The notes under the pieces are model-generated. The model had not been told where the DNA came from, searched no databases, and saw only the letters and a list, made by a program, of their open reading frames with translations. This document shows positions 8,890 through 19,102 of a stretch of DNA of 64,000 nucleotides, in pieces. Origin of the DNA: Pseudomonadales bacterium (GTDB lineage: Bacteria > Pseudomonadota > Gammaproteobacteria > Pseudomonadales > Azotimanducaceae); assembly GCA_029251375.1 (NCBI GenBank), contig JAQXDL010000010.1, positions 279,822 to 343,821 of the forward strand. Direction: 5' to 3'. Position 1 is the stretch's first letter. Every line of letters starts with the position of its first letter. The position numbers and the translations under genes were made by a program.

Positions 8890-10005
8890 CTAAAGGTTAA
8901 ATGCTTTAACAGCATTTTTGCCTAGCACGGCATTGCGCCTATCTTCGCTCAAATTTTGTATTGACGCACGAATCAATTTTGGCGCCGTAAGGGTTGAATC
9001 GATGTGCGGATAATCCGAGCCCCACATAATATTTTCTTCTCCAACCAATGTCAGCATTGCGTCGATCGTACGTTCTTCGGGTTCTGCAACAAAGTAGCAA
9101 TTACGTTTGATGTATTCACTCGGCTTCATCTTCAATGGCGTCAAGGTCAGGTCTTTAAAAAAATTATGTTTTTCATCCAGCCGATCCATCAGATAGGCCG
9201 CGTAGCCACAACCTGCTTCAACCGAAACAAGTTTTAAAGTCGGGAAACGATCTAACAGGCCATCCATGATAACGGAAGTTAGCGCAGGTATCATTTGACC
9301 GGTTGCACCCAAACCGAAAGAGAAGGTCAAGCCAGGACTTGTCATCATCCAATCAACAAACGGCACAGCAGCACCGCCAAACCTGACGATCACATGAAAA
9401 CATGCGGGTATACCTGCTTCCGCACAGAGTCGCCAAATAGGATCAAATGCCGGCTGACCAGGTCGTTGATCGTTGACGATTTCCGGCGGCACAAACACAC
9501 CTTTAAAGCCGGCCTTAATGCAATGTGCGAGCTCAGCGGCGGCAGCATCGACGTCGTGCCAATTCACAATAGCGATGGGTACAACCCGATTGCCTGCTTG
9601 TTGAAAAAAATCGAGCTGCCAACGGTTATAGGCGCGGCAATAAGCTGTATTGAGATCCATGTCATCGAGCGGGAAAGGGAGGATGCCGATGGTTGGAAAC
9701 AATACACCGCTATCGACTTGCCACTCATCCAGCATTCGACAGCGAGCAAGAGGCTCATAACTCGCTAGCTCACAACCATCTATGTATTTCCCGGGCGCCG
9801 TCAATGCCTGCAACCGATCTAAGTGCGCACCGCCTAAACCTGCAAGCCGGCCAGCAAGCATCGGTTGTTCGCCAATAATTAAGGTTTCAACCCCATCGAT
9901 TTCTTCAATACGAATGGCACGATCTCGATACTTTGGCTCTAAGTATTTCTGCCATAAATCAGCAGGTTCCATAACGTGGGAATCGCAATCAACAACGGTG
10001 GGCAT
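8890..10005 (-). CDS. Amidohydrolase, ACMSD/COG2159 type
   Basis: A 371-residue TIM-barrel metal-dependent hydrolase. It begins VDCDSHVMEPADLW, where Asp-x-His replaces the usual His-x-His of the family, has a mid-protein metal His in CFHVIVRFGG, and the C-terminal metal Asp in MWGSDYPHID. Relatives include aminocarboxymuconate semialdehyde decarboxylase and various aromatic-acid decarboxylases. It lies convergent to the carrier and divergent to a PhyH dioxygenase, so a role in degrading an imported organic compound is plausible. Confidence 0.85.
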   Translation of the reverse strand: MPTVVDCDSHVMEPADLWQKYLEPKYRDRAIRIEEIDGVETLIIGEQPMLAGRLAGLGGAHLDRLQALTAPGKYIDGCELASYEPLARCRMLDEWQVDSGVLFPTIGILPFPLDDMDLNTAYCRAYNRWQLDFFQQAGNRVVPIAIVNWHDVDAAAAELAHCIKAGFKGVFVPPEIVNDQRPGQPAFDPIWRLCAEAGIPACFHVIVRFGGAAVPFVDWMMTSPGLTFSFGLGATGQMIPALTSVIMDGLLDRFPTLKLVSVEAGCGYAAYLMDRLDEKHNFFKDLTLTPLKMKPSEYIKRNCYFVAEPEERTIDAMLTLVGEENIMWGSDYPHIDSTLTAPKLIRASIQNLSEDRRNAVLGKNAVKAFNL

Positions 10006-10138
10006 ACTTAATTCCGATAAAAATTCGATAAGGAAATGTACCAGAAGCAGACATAATTCGATAATTGCTGCATACTAATTTTCTGTATTGGTCCGCACAT
10101 TTGAGCGAAACAGCTAAGCTAAATAGTCAGGTATCACT

Positions 10139-11005
10139 ATGTTAAAACGGACGGCGAATTACTTTACCGATCGAAGAGTAGACACCCTACCCGCTTCGAC
10201 CCGTGAGGCCAGTCTTGAGCTAGAGACGAAAGGTTACACGCATATTCCAGCGATCATCACACCGCAAGAAGTTTCCGCGCTGTTCTCAGAGGTATCGGAA
10301 GTGTTCGATAATCTGCCGCCGGACGGTCGCGCGGTCGGTATACGCACCGAACAAGAGGACGAAATGTACCGCTATGAACTACTGAATCGCAGTAGCCTAT
10401 GCCAAGCGTTAGTCGCCAACGAAACAATCCTCTCGACCATTGAGCCACTGCTAGGGGAAGACTGCCATGTGATCGCCAACACAGGTTGGCGCAACCCAAT
10501 TGGTCACAAAGGCGCCGATGAAGGACAAGCCTGGCACATTGATGCAGGCCCCCATGTGCCTTTACCTGAAGGTGTTGAATGGCCGGCTGATATTCCGCAT
10601 CCAGTATTTGCTATCGGCATCCACGTCTTCTTGAAAGATTGCCTGCTTGATGACGGCCCAACTGGCGTCATCCCCTACAGCCATCTTTCAGGTAGGTTTC
10701 CACCAAGAGCGCGACTGTTTGATGTGGATCTTGCCTATCATGACAACACCGTCGTCCCTCTCATAGCGAAAGCGGGTGATGCAATTATGTTTGTCTCAGA
10801 TGTCTGGCACAGACGCCTCCCCGCAAGCGCGCACCAATCCGGTCGTTTTTTCGTCCAAATCCACTACGGACGACGTGATATTGCACAACGAATAAAACCT
10901 ACCAGCGAAACCAACCATGTTGATGAACGGACCATCAATAATGCGCTGCAGCCTAGGCAACGCACGGTGATTGGGATTCATCCCAATCATTTTTATGATG
11001 GCTAA
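10139..11005 (+). CDS. Phytanoyl-CoA dioxygenase (PhyH) family protein
   Basis: A 288-residue Fe(II)/2-oxoglutarate oxygenase. The iron facial triad is visible as His133-x-Asp135 in AWHIDAGPHV and His224 in SDVWHRR, with Arg236 in SGRFFVQIHYG as the 2-oxoglutarate anchor. The fold's PYSHLSG motif precedes it. Substrates in this family range from phytanoyl-CoA to ectoine and small metabolites; the sequence does not decide. It is transcribed away from the amidohydrolase. Confidence 0.85.
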   Translation: MLKRTANYFTDRRVDTLPASTREASLELETKGYTHIPAIITPQEVSALFSEVSEVFDNLPPDGRAVGIRTEQEDEMYRYELLNRSSLCQALVANETILSTIEPLLGEDCHVIANTGWRNPIGHKGADEGQAWHIDAGPHVPLPEGVEWPADIPHPVFAIGIHVFLKDCLLDDGPTGVIPYSHLSGRFPPRARLFDVDLAYHDNTVVPLIAKAGDAIMFVSDVWHRRLPASAHQSGRFFVQIHYGRRDIAQRIKPTSETNHVDERTINNALQPRQRTVIGIHPNHFYDG

Positions 11006-11337
11006 GGTGGCGGTCGAGCAGTCTAGACCAGACTAATTGAGCCACAATGTTGGGAAGCAATGAAATCAATGGGTTCAAAATGTGACGGTTTTCTCCTATT
11101 GCTTCGTATAAAGAGTTAGTGGCTAACAATTTTGGAGCTTCACGCCCTTCGTATTGCTTTTCTGGAGTGTTAATATCCTTCGCCTCATTATTCGGTGTTG
11201 CTGAAAACCTCTTGAAAGCTATAACTGTGGTGAGAGACGACCGGGCTTCATTTACAACGTCTCCATTCACCACTCGATGAACCCTTCTGCAAACAGACCC
11301 GATTGAAACGCTCGCTGAGGGCAATCACAGGCTAGAG
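11006..11337. other. Intergenic region upstream of RND efflux genes
   Basis: 332 bases separate the PhyH gene from the efflux operon. An open minus frame (10953-11324) exists, but it overlaps the end of PhyH, lacks a ribosome site and matches nothing I recognise. The region presumably holds the promoter of the efflux operon; I could not pick a convincing -10/-35 pair. Confidence 0.4.
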
Positions 11338-12573
11338 ATGATAAACAAACTCTTAATACCGGTCGTCATTATCCTTTGCAGCATAGCCGCTGCGGTTTGG
11401 ATGTCGGCCCAACAGACTGACCCGGAACTGATCAAGCCTGCACCACCCTCTATGCTAGTAGATGTCATGCAGGCGCGCTCTGAGCAAGTTCAGATCACCA
11501 TAGAAGCACAAGGTAGCGTCAGCCCTCGCACACAAACTGTGCTCGTTTCCGAAGTCTCAGGTTTAATCACGGATGTATCTCCGGCATTTGTAGCAGGCGG
11601 CTTTTTCAAAAAAGGTGATGTGTTGATACGGATCGACGACCGAAATTATCGTGCCGATGTCAAACGTGCACAAGCAAGCGTCGCCACCGCACAAACGTTA
11701 GTCACGCGAGAAACGGGTTTAGCAGATTATGCAGAATCGGATTGGCAAAAAGCGAAACCGATACTCTCGAACAGTAAAGCGGCAACAGACCTCGCTTTAC
11801 GAAAGCCGCAATTAGCGGAAGCGCGAGCGAACCTAGAATTTGCAGAAGCAGATCTGGCAAAACGCCAGGGGGACCTTGATCGCACCGTTATCCGAGCACC
11901 CTACGACGGTTTAGTGCGAGAGAAACGCGCCGACATCGGGCAGTACGTCGCCGCTGGCACGCAACTCGCCGTCACCTTTGCAACGGACATCGCAGAAATA
12001 CGTTTACCCTTGCCCGATAAAGAACTGCCCTACCTTGATCTCGGGTCGCTGAATCACAGCGCAGGCTCGGGTCCCGCAGTGACCTTATTCGCCGAGATCG
12101 GTGGCGTACAGAGTTCTTGGGATGGACACATTGTCCGCACCGAAGGGGTCTTTGATGAAAAGAGCCGGGTTTTGTACCTCGTTGCTCAGATCAAAGATCC
12201 TTACAATCAATTCGCCGAGCGTTGGCCGGCGCCATTGCGTATTGGTACGTTCGTCGAGGCAAAAATCAAGGGACGGCTAGTCGACAACATCATAAAACTG
12301 CCTAGAAAAGTATTGCAGGGCGACGATCGAGTTTGGACCGTGGCGGCGGATAACCTCCTAAATCTTAGCAAAGTGAATCTGCTGCGCAGTGATGAGTCTC
12401 ATATCTACGTCACTAGTGGCATCAATGACGGTGACCTTGTCTGCCTCTCCGCTTTGGATAATCCTCTGCCGGGCACACGGGTCAGATTCGGCTCCAGCGA
12501 GCAGCCATCTCAGCAACAATTTCAAAAGAAAACGCAGCAACAACTAAAGGTCATCGCTAGTGAAGACGATTGA
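11338..12573 (+). CDS. RND efflux periplasmic adaptor (membrane fusion protein)
   Basis: A 411-residue HlyD/AcrA-type adaptor. An N-terminal signal anchor (residues 4-22) is followed by a barrel/lipoyl half-motif (GSVSPRTQTVLVSEVSG), a helical hairpin rich in Ala/Gln/Glu (about 95-185), the second lipoyl half (TVIRAPYDGLVREKRADIGQYVAAG) and a beta-barrel. It would link the inner-membrane RND pump to an outer-membrane channel, but no TolC-like gene is present here. It overlaps the pump gene by 14 bases. Confidence 0.92.
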   Translation: MINKLLIPVVIILCSIAAAVWMSAQQTDPELIKPAPPSMLVDVMQARSEQVQITIEAQGSVSPRTQTVLVSEVSGLITDVSPAFVAGGFFKKGDVLIRIDDRNYRADVKRAQASVATAQTLVTRETGLADYAESDWQKAKPILSNSKAATDLALRKPQLAEARANLEFAEADLAKRQGDLDRTVIRAPYDGLVREKRADIGQYVAAGTQLAVTFATDIAEIRLPLPDKELPYLDLGSLNHSAGSGPAVTLFAEIGGVQSSWDGHIVRTEGVFDEKSRVLYLVAQIKDPYNQFAERWPAPLRIGTFVEAKIKGRLVDNIIKLPRKVLQGDDRVWTVAADNLLNLSKVNLLRSDESHIYVTSGINDGDLVCLSALDNPLPGTRVRFGSSEQPSQQQFQKKTQQQLKVIASEDD

Positions 12574-15500
12574 CACTCACAAAGGCATTATCGCTTGGTT
12601 CGCGCGCAACCATGTCGCAGCCAATTTACTCATGCTCGTCATTGTACTGACCGGCATTATTTCAGCGCTGACAATCCGCACGCAAATCACCCCTGACCTT
12701 GAAGCTGACAGAATAACCATCGACATCCCTTTTCCAGGCGCCTCTCCCGGCGAAGTCGAATCCGGTGTGATCACGCGCCTCGAGGAGGCCATTCGCGATA
12801 TCGAAGGTATCGATCTGATGCGAACCTACTCCCGTAAAGGCATGGGCTCGATGCGCTTGAATATTGAGTCCGACGCTGACCTGCAGGTTGTCATGGATGA
12901 CGTCAAGATGGCGGTCGACCGTATTTCCAGCTTTCCCGGCTCCATCGAAAAACCCATAATCTATCGAGCCCAGCCTCAAGTTGGCGCGATAAACGTTCAG
13001 GTTTACGGTGACCTAGATGAACGCTCTATGAAGGCATTCACAGAAAAGATCAGAGAAGAAATTCTTAGCCTACCGTCCATCACTAAAGCAGAAATGAGGG
13101 GTTCGCGCCCCTATGAAATTGCCATTGAACTCAAAGAAGAGAAATTACGCCAGTACGGCTTAACACTGAACGAGGTCGCACGGGCGGTGCAACGTTCTTC
13201 TTTAGACCTGCCCGCCGGCATCATTCAAAGCGAATCCGGTGACATTCTGCTACGAACCGAGGGCCTCGCATACGACAAGAACGATTTCGAACGTATCGTC
13301 CTCGTCTCTGAAAGTGACGGCACTCGGCTTACCCTCGGGGATATCGCCAACGTCTCTGACGGCTTTGTCGAACAGCAGTTTCACTCACTATTTAATGGCA
13401 AACCGAGCATCGGCATCACCGTCTACGCCGTATCGGATCAAAATCAAATCGACATCTCCAAAGAGGTCCAGCAGTACGTTGAAAAACGCAAAGATAGGTT
13501 GCCTGACGGCATTAACCTCGAGGCATGGGCCGATAGTACGGCTTATCTTAGCGGCACCATGGGCATGATGGTCTCCAACATGCTAACCGGTGTGCTACTT
13601 GTACTCATCGTGCTTGGGGTTTTTCTAAGACTTCAGTTGGCTTTTTGGGTCATGTTAGGCATGCCAATCGCATTCTTAGGCGCCTTCGCTTTGCTCCCTC
13701 TCGTCGGCGGATCAATTAATATGATTAGTTTGTTCGGCTTTATTCTCGTTTTGGGCATTGTTGTCGATGACGCAATTATTATTGGAGAGAGTGTTCAAAG
13801 CACCACCGAAAAGCTCGGTCCAGGTATCGACAACGTCATCATCGGCGCAAAACGCGTCGCTACTCCCGCAACCTTTGGGGTACTGACAACTATCATGACT
13901 TTCATTCCCCTGCTTCTGGTGCCGGGTACATTTGGCGCTCTACCTGAAGCAATCGGCGTTGTCGTCATACTCTGCTTACTGTTTTCCATCATTGAATCGA
14001 AACTTATCCTGCCGGCTCATTTGGCCAGCATGGCCCCCATTGTCATCGACAGAACAAAGCCAGTGTCACGTTGGCATCGATTTCAATCAAAGTTTGCCGC
14101 CGCGCTAAAGTCCTTCATCTACAATCGCTACCAACCTCTGTTAGAAAAAGCCATTAAGCAACGCTATATTACCGTTGCGATATTCGTTGCCATGCTGGTA
14201 CTTGCGATCGGCTTCGTCATGGGTCCTTATGTTCGCACGGTGTTCTTTCCTAATATGAATTCTGACTACCTGCGAGCTCAACTGGAAATGGTGGACGGCG
14301 CATCAACGGAGCTGACAACTCGCGTTATTAAAGAAGTTTCAGAGTCACTTACTGATTACAACCAATCATTACCAGAGGATGAACAGTTCCTCGTCAATTT
14401 TGCCGCCTACACATCTAACAAGACTGGCATGGTGATGGTTGAAATGAAAAAGAATGGTGAACTGACAAAAAATCCAGAGAAAATCGCATCAGAATGGCGA
14501 GCGAAGATCGGTGAAATAGCCGGCACAAAGAAGCTTGAAATATCGGGCTCAGAGAAAAGTCACGGCAACGACAGCGACGTTGAATTCAAATTAGTCGGCC
14601 AAAATGAGGAGGAGCTAAACCGTGCGGCGCAAGCACTGGAACAAGCCCTTAAGGGATATGTCGGGGTTTACGATATCGAGAATTCTGACAAGGGAACGAC
14701 ACCTGAGATAAATCTTCAAATCAAACCTTCGGCAGAAGCGCTTGGACTATCACTACGAGACCTTGCTGATCAGGTCCGCGCTGCGTTTTACGGAGTCGAA
14801 GCACAACGTATTCAACGGGGCAGAGAAGAAGTCAAAGTCATGGTTCGCTATCCAAAATCTGATAGAGAGTCGAGAGGCAATCTAGACTCAATGTACATCA
14901 GGACAGAATCCGGCGATGAAGTCCCGTTCGGTTCGGTTGCTGAGATGGAAGAACGTATGAGCCCGAGCTTGATTGCACGAACTTGGGGTAAGCGATCGGT
15001 CCACATATCTGCAAATGTTGAACAAACGATTATTGAACCTGGCATCGTCGTCAAAGAAATCGTTAACGGCGACTTCAGTCAGCAACTGGAACTGGAGTTT
15101 CCGGGGGTGCGATTAGAGCTTGGCGGCGCAAGCCAGGAGCAAGCCGAGTTACAGACGCGTATGCTTTACACATCACTGCTTGCGCTATTTGGTATCTATG
15201 CGCTGATGGCGATACCGCTAAAGTCTTACCTACAACCACTTATTATTATGGGCGTTATTCCCTTTGGTATGATCGGCGCCATGATCGGACACCTGATCGT
15301 CGGCATCGACTTTAGCGCTCTATCACTTTGCGGCATCGTTGCTTTAGCAGGGGTCGTCGTCAATGACAGCATCATCATGGTGGATTTCGTCAACAAATCC
15401 GTTGAAGAGGGAGATCCGATTGCAGACGCGGCTATTAAAGCCGGTACAGAGAGATTCAGAGCCATCATGCTTACGTCACTGACAACCTTTTTTGGATTAT

Positions 15501-15682
15501 TACCAATTCTACTCGAAACAAGTTTCAGCGCTCAGATGGTCATACCAATGGCGGTATCTTTAGGTTTCGGAATTTTGTTTGCTACGGTTATCACGCTGAT
15601 TTTAATCCCTTGTCTGTACATCATTCTTGACGATCTAAACAATGTCCGATGGAACTTCTGGGCAGCGAAACCTTCGCATTAG
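12560..15682 (+). CDS. RND efflux permease (HAE1/AcrB superfamily)
   Basis: A 1040-residue pump with a GTG start inside the adaptor gene's end, so translation is coupled. It has the twelve-helix RND plan: helix 1 near residues 17-38, two large periplasmic loops, and the proton-relay pair in LVLGIVVDDAIIIGE (helix 4). A second-half copy reads LAGVVVNDSIIMVDFVNKS. Length and pattern fit multidrug or solvent exporters. The preceding adaptor completes two of the three tripartite parts. Confidence 0.93.
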   Translation: MKTIDTHKGIIAWFARNHVAANLLMLVIVLTGIISALTIRTQITPDLEADRITIDIPFPGASPGEVESGVITRLEEAIRDIEGIDLMRTYSRKGMGSMRLNIESDADLQVVMDDVKMAVDRISSFPGSIEKPIIYRAQPQVGAINVQVYGDLDERSMKAFTEKIREEILSLPSITKAEMRGSRPYEIAIELKEEKLRQYGLTLNEVARAVQRSSLDLPAGIIQSESGDILLRTEGLAYDKNDFERIVLVSESDGTRLTLGDIANVSDGFVEQQFHSLFNGKPSIGITVYAVSDQNQIDISKEVQQYVEKRKDRLPDGINLEAWADSTAYLSGTMGMMVSNMLTGVLLVLIVLGVFLRLQLAFWVMLGMPIAFLGAFALLPLVGGSINMISLFGFILVLGIVVDDAIIIGESVQSTTEKLGPGIDNVIIGAKRVATPATFGVLTTIMTFIPLLLVPGTFGALPEAIGVVVILCLLFSIIESKLILPAHLASMAPIVIDRTKPVSRWHRFQSKFAAALKSFIYNRYQPLLEKAIKQRYITVAIFVAMLVLAIGFVMGPYVRTVFFPNMNSDYLRAQLEMVDGASTELTTRVIKEVSESLTDYNQSLPEDEQFLVNFAAYTSNKTGMVMVEMKKNGELTKNPEKIASEWRAKIGEIAGTKKLEISGSEKSHGNDSDVEFKLVGQNEEELNRAAQALEQALKGYVGVYDIENSDKGTTPEINLQIKPSAEALGLSLRDLADQVRAAFYGVEAQRIQRGREEVKVMVRYPKSDRESRGNLDSMYIRTESGDEVPFGSVAEMEERMSPSLIARTWGKRSVHISANVEQTIIEPGIVVKEIVNGDFSQQLELEFPGVRLELGGASQEQAELQTRMLYTSLLALFGIYALMAIPLKSYLQPLIIMGVIPFGMIGAMIGHLIVGIDFSALSLCGIVALAGVVVNDSIIMVDFVNKSVEEGDPIADAAIKAGTERFRAIMLTSLTTFFGLLPILLETSFSAQMVIPMAVSLGFGILFATVITLILIPCLYIILDDLNNVRWNFWAAKPSH

Positions 15683-15795
15683 CCTTTTTAGCATGTGAGA
15701 TATGCCTCGGCACTCACGAAAAGAACCGAGTAACGCACTCAAATGAAAGTGCTGTTTATCAACTGTTGTAACATTGGCCCTCAACCGGCCCAAAC

Positions 15796-16443
15796 ATGAA
15801 CCATACATCAGATACTTCCGAACATCCTAAATGGACTCTGCCACATTGTGCATTGTTGGCAATCGTCGGCTGTGCTGCCCTGCTTGAATATTTCACCGGG
15901 TCCACACTTGTACTTGGCAACAACACCTCTGTTGGGTTGTTAATCGCCACAGTGTTCGATGCCACATTTGAACGCTCGTAAACAGGGTTACGTCATTTCA
16001 CTGCTGCATTATCGAAGGCACGGGGCTCGGATTATTCTTCGTCTGCGGCACCGTGAAATCTCACCAAGGTGCAATGTCGATTGAGTCTTCGCTCGGACAA
16101 AGCACAACAGTGAGCTTGTCCTTTCCGTCCTCAATAGACCTTCACCCGACAAAAGATGAGATTGATGACGCCAGCAACCATTGAGGAAGCTGTTTACAGG
16201 ACGCTGTTGGCAGCAGACGGGGCCGAAGCGATCAGACTTCATGCACTACGGACACTCAACAAAAAGGCAAAGCGGCTGATTATGACAGGGTGAACATCAG
16301 AGCAGCATCGTGAACTTATTGCACAAGGGGCAATGGCTGTATTGACTAAACCTTTCACACGATCATTATTGTGTCAGCGAGTTGACGCAGCAATCAAAGC
16401 GATTCGCTTGTCGGAGAAAAACCCCACCAGAGAAACTTTTTAA
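15796..16443 (+). pseudogene. Decayed hybrid sensor histidine kinase/response regulator
   Basis: Three remnants line up in order on the plus strand. 15796-15981 encodes 61 residues with a membrane segment (LLAIVGCAALLEYFTG) like the N-terminus of PAS-type sensors. At 16014-16184, in another frame, lies EGTGLGLFFVCGTVKSHQG and then SSLGQSTTVSLSFP, the G2 box and end of a HATPase domain. At 16192-16443, in a third frame, lies LLAADGAEAIRL, LIMTG, a TGA at 16291, then AMAVLTKPF, the second half of a receiver domain. The PAS, dimerisation and most ATPase parts are gone. This is a dead gene with deletions, frameshifts and a stop. Confidence 0.75.
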
Positions 16444-16581
16444 CGGTCGTCGTTTTGGTGAAGCCTTTAGATTTTCAAAAAGATCGAGCCTAGCTCTCGT
16501 GCTCAGATATTGGTCTCAAATATGGATCCTAGAGACTGACTTCACAAACCAGACTCATAGGATCTCTATCTGCTATTAACG

Positions 16582-17571
16582 CTAGTCGTCAGCCAGTTTC
16601 ACTAACATCTTGCCGTTGTTAGAACCCGTAAAGAGTCCCATAAACGCGCCAGGAGCGTTATCAATACCTTCGTGTATCGTTTCGTGATACTTCATTTGAC
16701 CAGAGCTTATCCAGCCTGACATATCAGTGACAAACTGTCCGCGTAAGTCTTCGAACGCTGAAACAACGAAGCCTTTCATTTGAACAAACTTATAAATCAT
16801 TTCCGTTAGGTTACGCGGACCGGCAGTCATCGTATCGCCGTCATTGTAATGTGCAATCATGCCGCAAACAGGAATTCGACCGTTCAGTTTAATATGCGTC
16901 AACGCTGCCTCGAGTTGCGCACCACCGACATTTTCAAAATAGATATCGATGCCGTCGGGCGCGCCACGTCTTAACTCGGCGAGCGGGTCCGCAGTCTTAT
17001 AGTTGAAGGCATGATCGAAACCAAACTCTTGCGTCAACTGCTGTACCTTGTCGTCACTACCGGCACTACCAATGGCGATACCGCCTTTAATTTTTGCTAT
17101 TTGACCAACAACACTGCCCACCGCACCGGATGCAGCAGAAACAAACACAGTTTCACCGTCTTTCATTTCACCGGTGACCAACAAACCGCCGTATGCTGTC
17201 AAACCCGGCATACCCATCACTCCAAGATATGCACTAAGTGGCGCCAGGCTCGGATCAACTTTACTTAAGTCGCTACCGTCTGACAGGAAGTATTCGCGCC
17301 AGCCCGAACCGTTGCTGACACAATCGCCTTCACTGAAATCTGGGTGATTTGACGCTACAACCTTGCCTACCGCACCACCTATCAACAATTCGTTGGGCTT
17401 AGCAAATCGCATTCGACCTCGCATATATGGGTCTACAGACATGTAAATGTTTTTTACCAAGATCTGGCCAGCAGCAGGATCTTCAATATTGACTTCAACG
17501 ATGTCGAAATCCCCCGCAACAGGGTTACCCTGTGGTCGAGTCTTTAGGTGGACCTGTCTACTCTGCGTCAT
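16582..17571 (-). CDS. NADP-dependent MDR oxidoreductase (CurA/leukotriene B4 dehydrogenase-like)
   Basis: A 329-residue zinc-free medium-chain reductase. It shows the family's opening RPQGNPVAGDFDIVEV, YMSVDPYMRGRM near residue 44, and the NADPH site ETVFVSAASGAVGSVVGQIAKIKG near 140. Relatives reduce the double bond of enones such as curcumin or prostaglandins, detoxifying lipid-derived aldehydes and ketones. A paralogue sits at about 48 kb. It stands alone between the dead kinase and a divergent serine hydrolase. Confidence 0.9.
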   Translation of the reverse strand: MTQSRQVHLKTRPQGNPVAGDFDIVEVNIEDPAAGQILVKNIYMSVDPYMRGRMRFAKPNELLIGGAVGKVVASNHPDFSEGDCVSNGSGWREYFLSDGSDLSKVDPSLAPLSAYLGVMGMPGLTAYGGLLVTGEMKDGETVFVSAASGAVGSVVGQIAKIKGGIAIGSAGSDDKVQQLTQEFGFDHAFNYKTADPLAELRRGAPDGIDIYFENVGGAQLEAALTHIKLNGRIPVCGMIAHYNDGDTMTAGPRNLTEMIYKFVQMKGFVVSAFEDLRGQFVTDMSGWISSGQMKYHETIHEGIDNAPGAFMGLFTGSNNGKMLVKLADD

Positions 17572-17770
17572 TTACTACTCCAAATTCTATTACAACTTCA
17601 AGATCGGCAAACATACTAGATATTGTGCCAAGAGTAAAAATCATCTCAAAATTACCCAGACATCTTTTCAATTTTCGAAGGCGCCGTCGTGAATACAACA
17701 AAGATGGATTGTAGTATTTTATTGCCATTGATATGTTGCTGTAGCATCACGACACCCGAGGAGACAGACT

Positions 17771-19081
17771 ATGTTCAATCGCATTAACTTATACACTACA
17801 AAACTCAGAACTCTCTGCCTGTGCATCACTATACTGCTCGCAGCACAGAGTTCGATCGCAGCACCGAAAAGTGGCTTAAAGCTGGCAAAGCCGGAAACAG
17901 TGGGAATCTCCTCGGAGCGATTGGCAAGAATAGAGACAAACTTGGCGCGGTACATAGAAAGAAACGAATTGGCAGGTACAGTCTCAATCGTCGCCCGTAA
18001 AGGGCATGTGGTTCATCTGCAGGCGCAAGGGATGCGCGATGTTGAGAATGCCAAACCGATGCGCACAGATACAATCTTCAGAATTGCCTCCATGACTAAA
18101 CCGATCACCTCAGTCGCACTGATGATGCTTTACGAAGAGGGTTTGTTTCAGTTAAACGATCCCGTTAGCAAATGGCTACCTGAATTCGAACAGATGAAGG
18201 TTATGGTGCAGACGGCACCCGGAGAAACAGCGGGGCCGCCTTACAAACTTGTCGATGCGAACAATGCGATTTCAATCAAACATGTCTTAACCCACACGGC
18301 AGGGCTGATGAACCCCTATAGACAAGGGCATCTAGCGCTGTACCAAAACCGAGAGACGCTAGCACCTGGCTTTAACCTCGAAGATTCTATAAAGAGCATG
18401 GCAAAACTTCCGTTGGCATTCCAGCCAGGCGACGAGTGGCAATACTCATCGGCAACAAACGTTGTGGCCAGATTGGTTGAGGTCATGTCCGGTTTAACGT
18501 TGGATGAATTTTTTCAAGAGAGAATTTTTGCACCACTTGAAATGACAGACACACATTTCTATCTGCCAACATCAAAGCTTGATAGGTTCGCTGCCCAATA
18601 CGCTCCTGATGAGGCTAACGATAATCGCATCAAGCTTGCCGATGCGCCCACCAAAGACAGCCGATTTGTCAAACAACCTCACAGCTACTTTTCAGGCAGC
18701 GGCGGTTTGATGTCAACCGCAACTGATTACGTCAGATTCCAACAGATGATGCTTAACAAAGGCGAGCTAGACGGGGTAAGGATATTAGGACCAAAAACGG
18801 TCGAGCTTATGTTGAAGAACCATACCGGCGATTTACCCATTTGGCTCAGGGGACCGGGCCACGGCTTTGGCTTAGGTTACTCCGTTGTCACCAATAGTGC
18901 AGACGCAATCACTACGCAAACTGAAGGGTCGGCAAGCTGGGGTGGCGCATTTAACACAATTTTCTGGATCGATCCTGAGGAAGAGCTTGTTGCCGTCTTT
19001 ATGAGTCAGCTACGCCCTTACACCCATCTCAATGTTCGGGCTGATTTCATCTCGACGGTGAATCAGGCCATTGTTGAGTAG
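17771..19081 (+). CDS. Serine hydrolase, beta-lactamase/EstB family (class C fold)
   Basis: A 436-residue exported protein with a signal peptide ending near residue 30 (SSIAA). The nucleophile motif is S107-M-T-K110 in FRIASMTKPITS, and Tyr225 in EWQYSSATNVVARL matches the YxxA-type second motif of esterases. HGFGLGYSV and WGGAFNTIFWIDP close the site, the latter typical of EstB-like carboxylesterases rather than true beta-lactamases. An enoyl-CoA hydratase gene follows 21 bases on in the same direction, suggesting an operon. Confidence 0.88.
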   Translation: MFNRINLYTTKLRTLCLCITILLAAQSSIAAPKSGLKLAKPETVGISSERLARIETNLARYIERNELAGTVSIVARKGHVVHLQAQGMRDVENAKPMRTDTIFRIASMTKPITSVALMMLYEEGLFQLNDPVSKWLPEFEQMKVMVQTAPGETAGPPYKLVDANNAISIKHVLTHTAGLMNPYRQGHLALYQNRETLAPGFNLEDSIKSMAKLPLAFQPGDEWQYSSATNVVARLVEVMSGLTLDEFFQERIFAPLEMTDTHFYLPTSKLDRFAAQYAPDEANDNRIKLADAPTKDSRFVKQPHSYFSGSGGLMSTATDYVRFQQMMLNKGELDGVRILGPKTVELMLKNHTGDLPIWLRGPGHGFGLGYSVVTNSADAITTQTEGSASWGGAFNTIFWIDPEEELVAVFMSQLRPYTHLNVRADFISTVNQAIVE

Positions 19082-19102
19082 CGTAATTAATGCACAGGAG
19101 AA

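Noticed and set aside
8508..8900. 130-codon plus ORF at the end of the MHS carrier
   Set aside because: Overlaps the carrier's stop in another frame, ends within the amidohydrolase gene, and its translation shows no family pattern.
10953..11324. 123-codon minus ORF upstream of the efflux operon
   Set aside because: Overlaps the end of the PhyH gene, no ribosome site, low-complexity-like translation and no family pattern.
16291..16293. In-frame TGA in the receiver fragment as a second selenocysteine
   Set aside because: The gene is also frameshifted and deleted, the TGA is at no Cys position of receiver domains, and no SECIS hairpin was seen.
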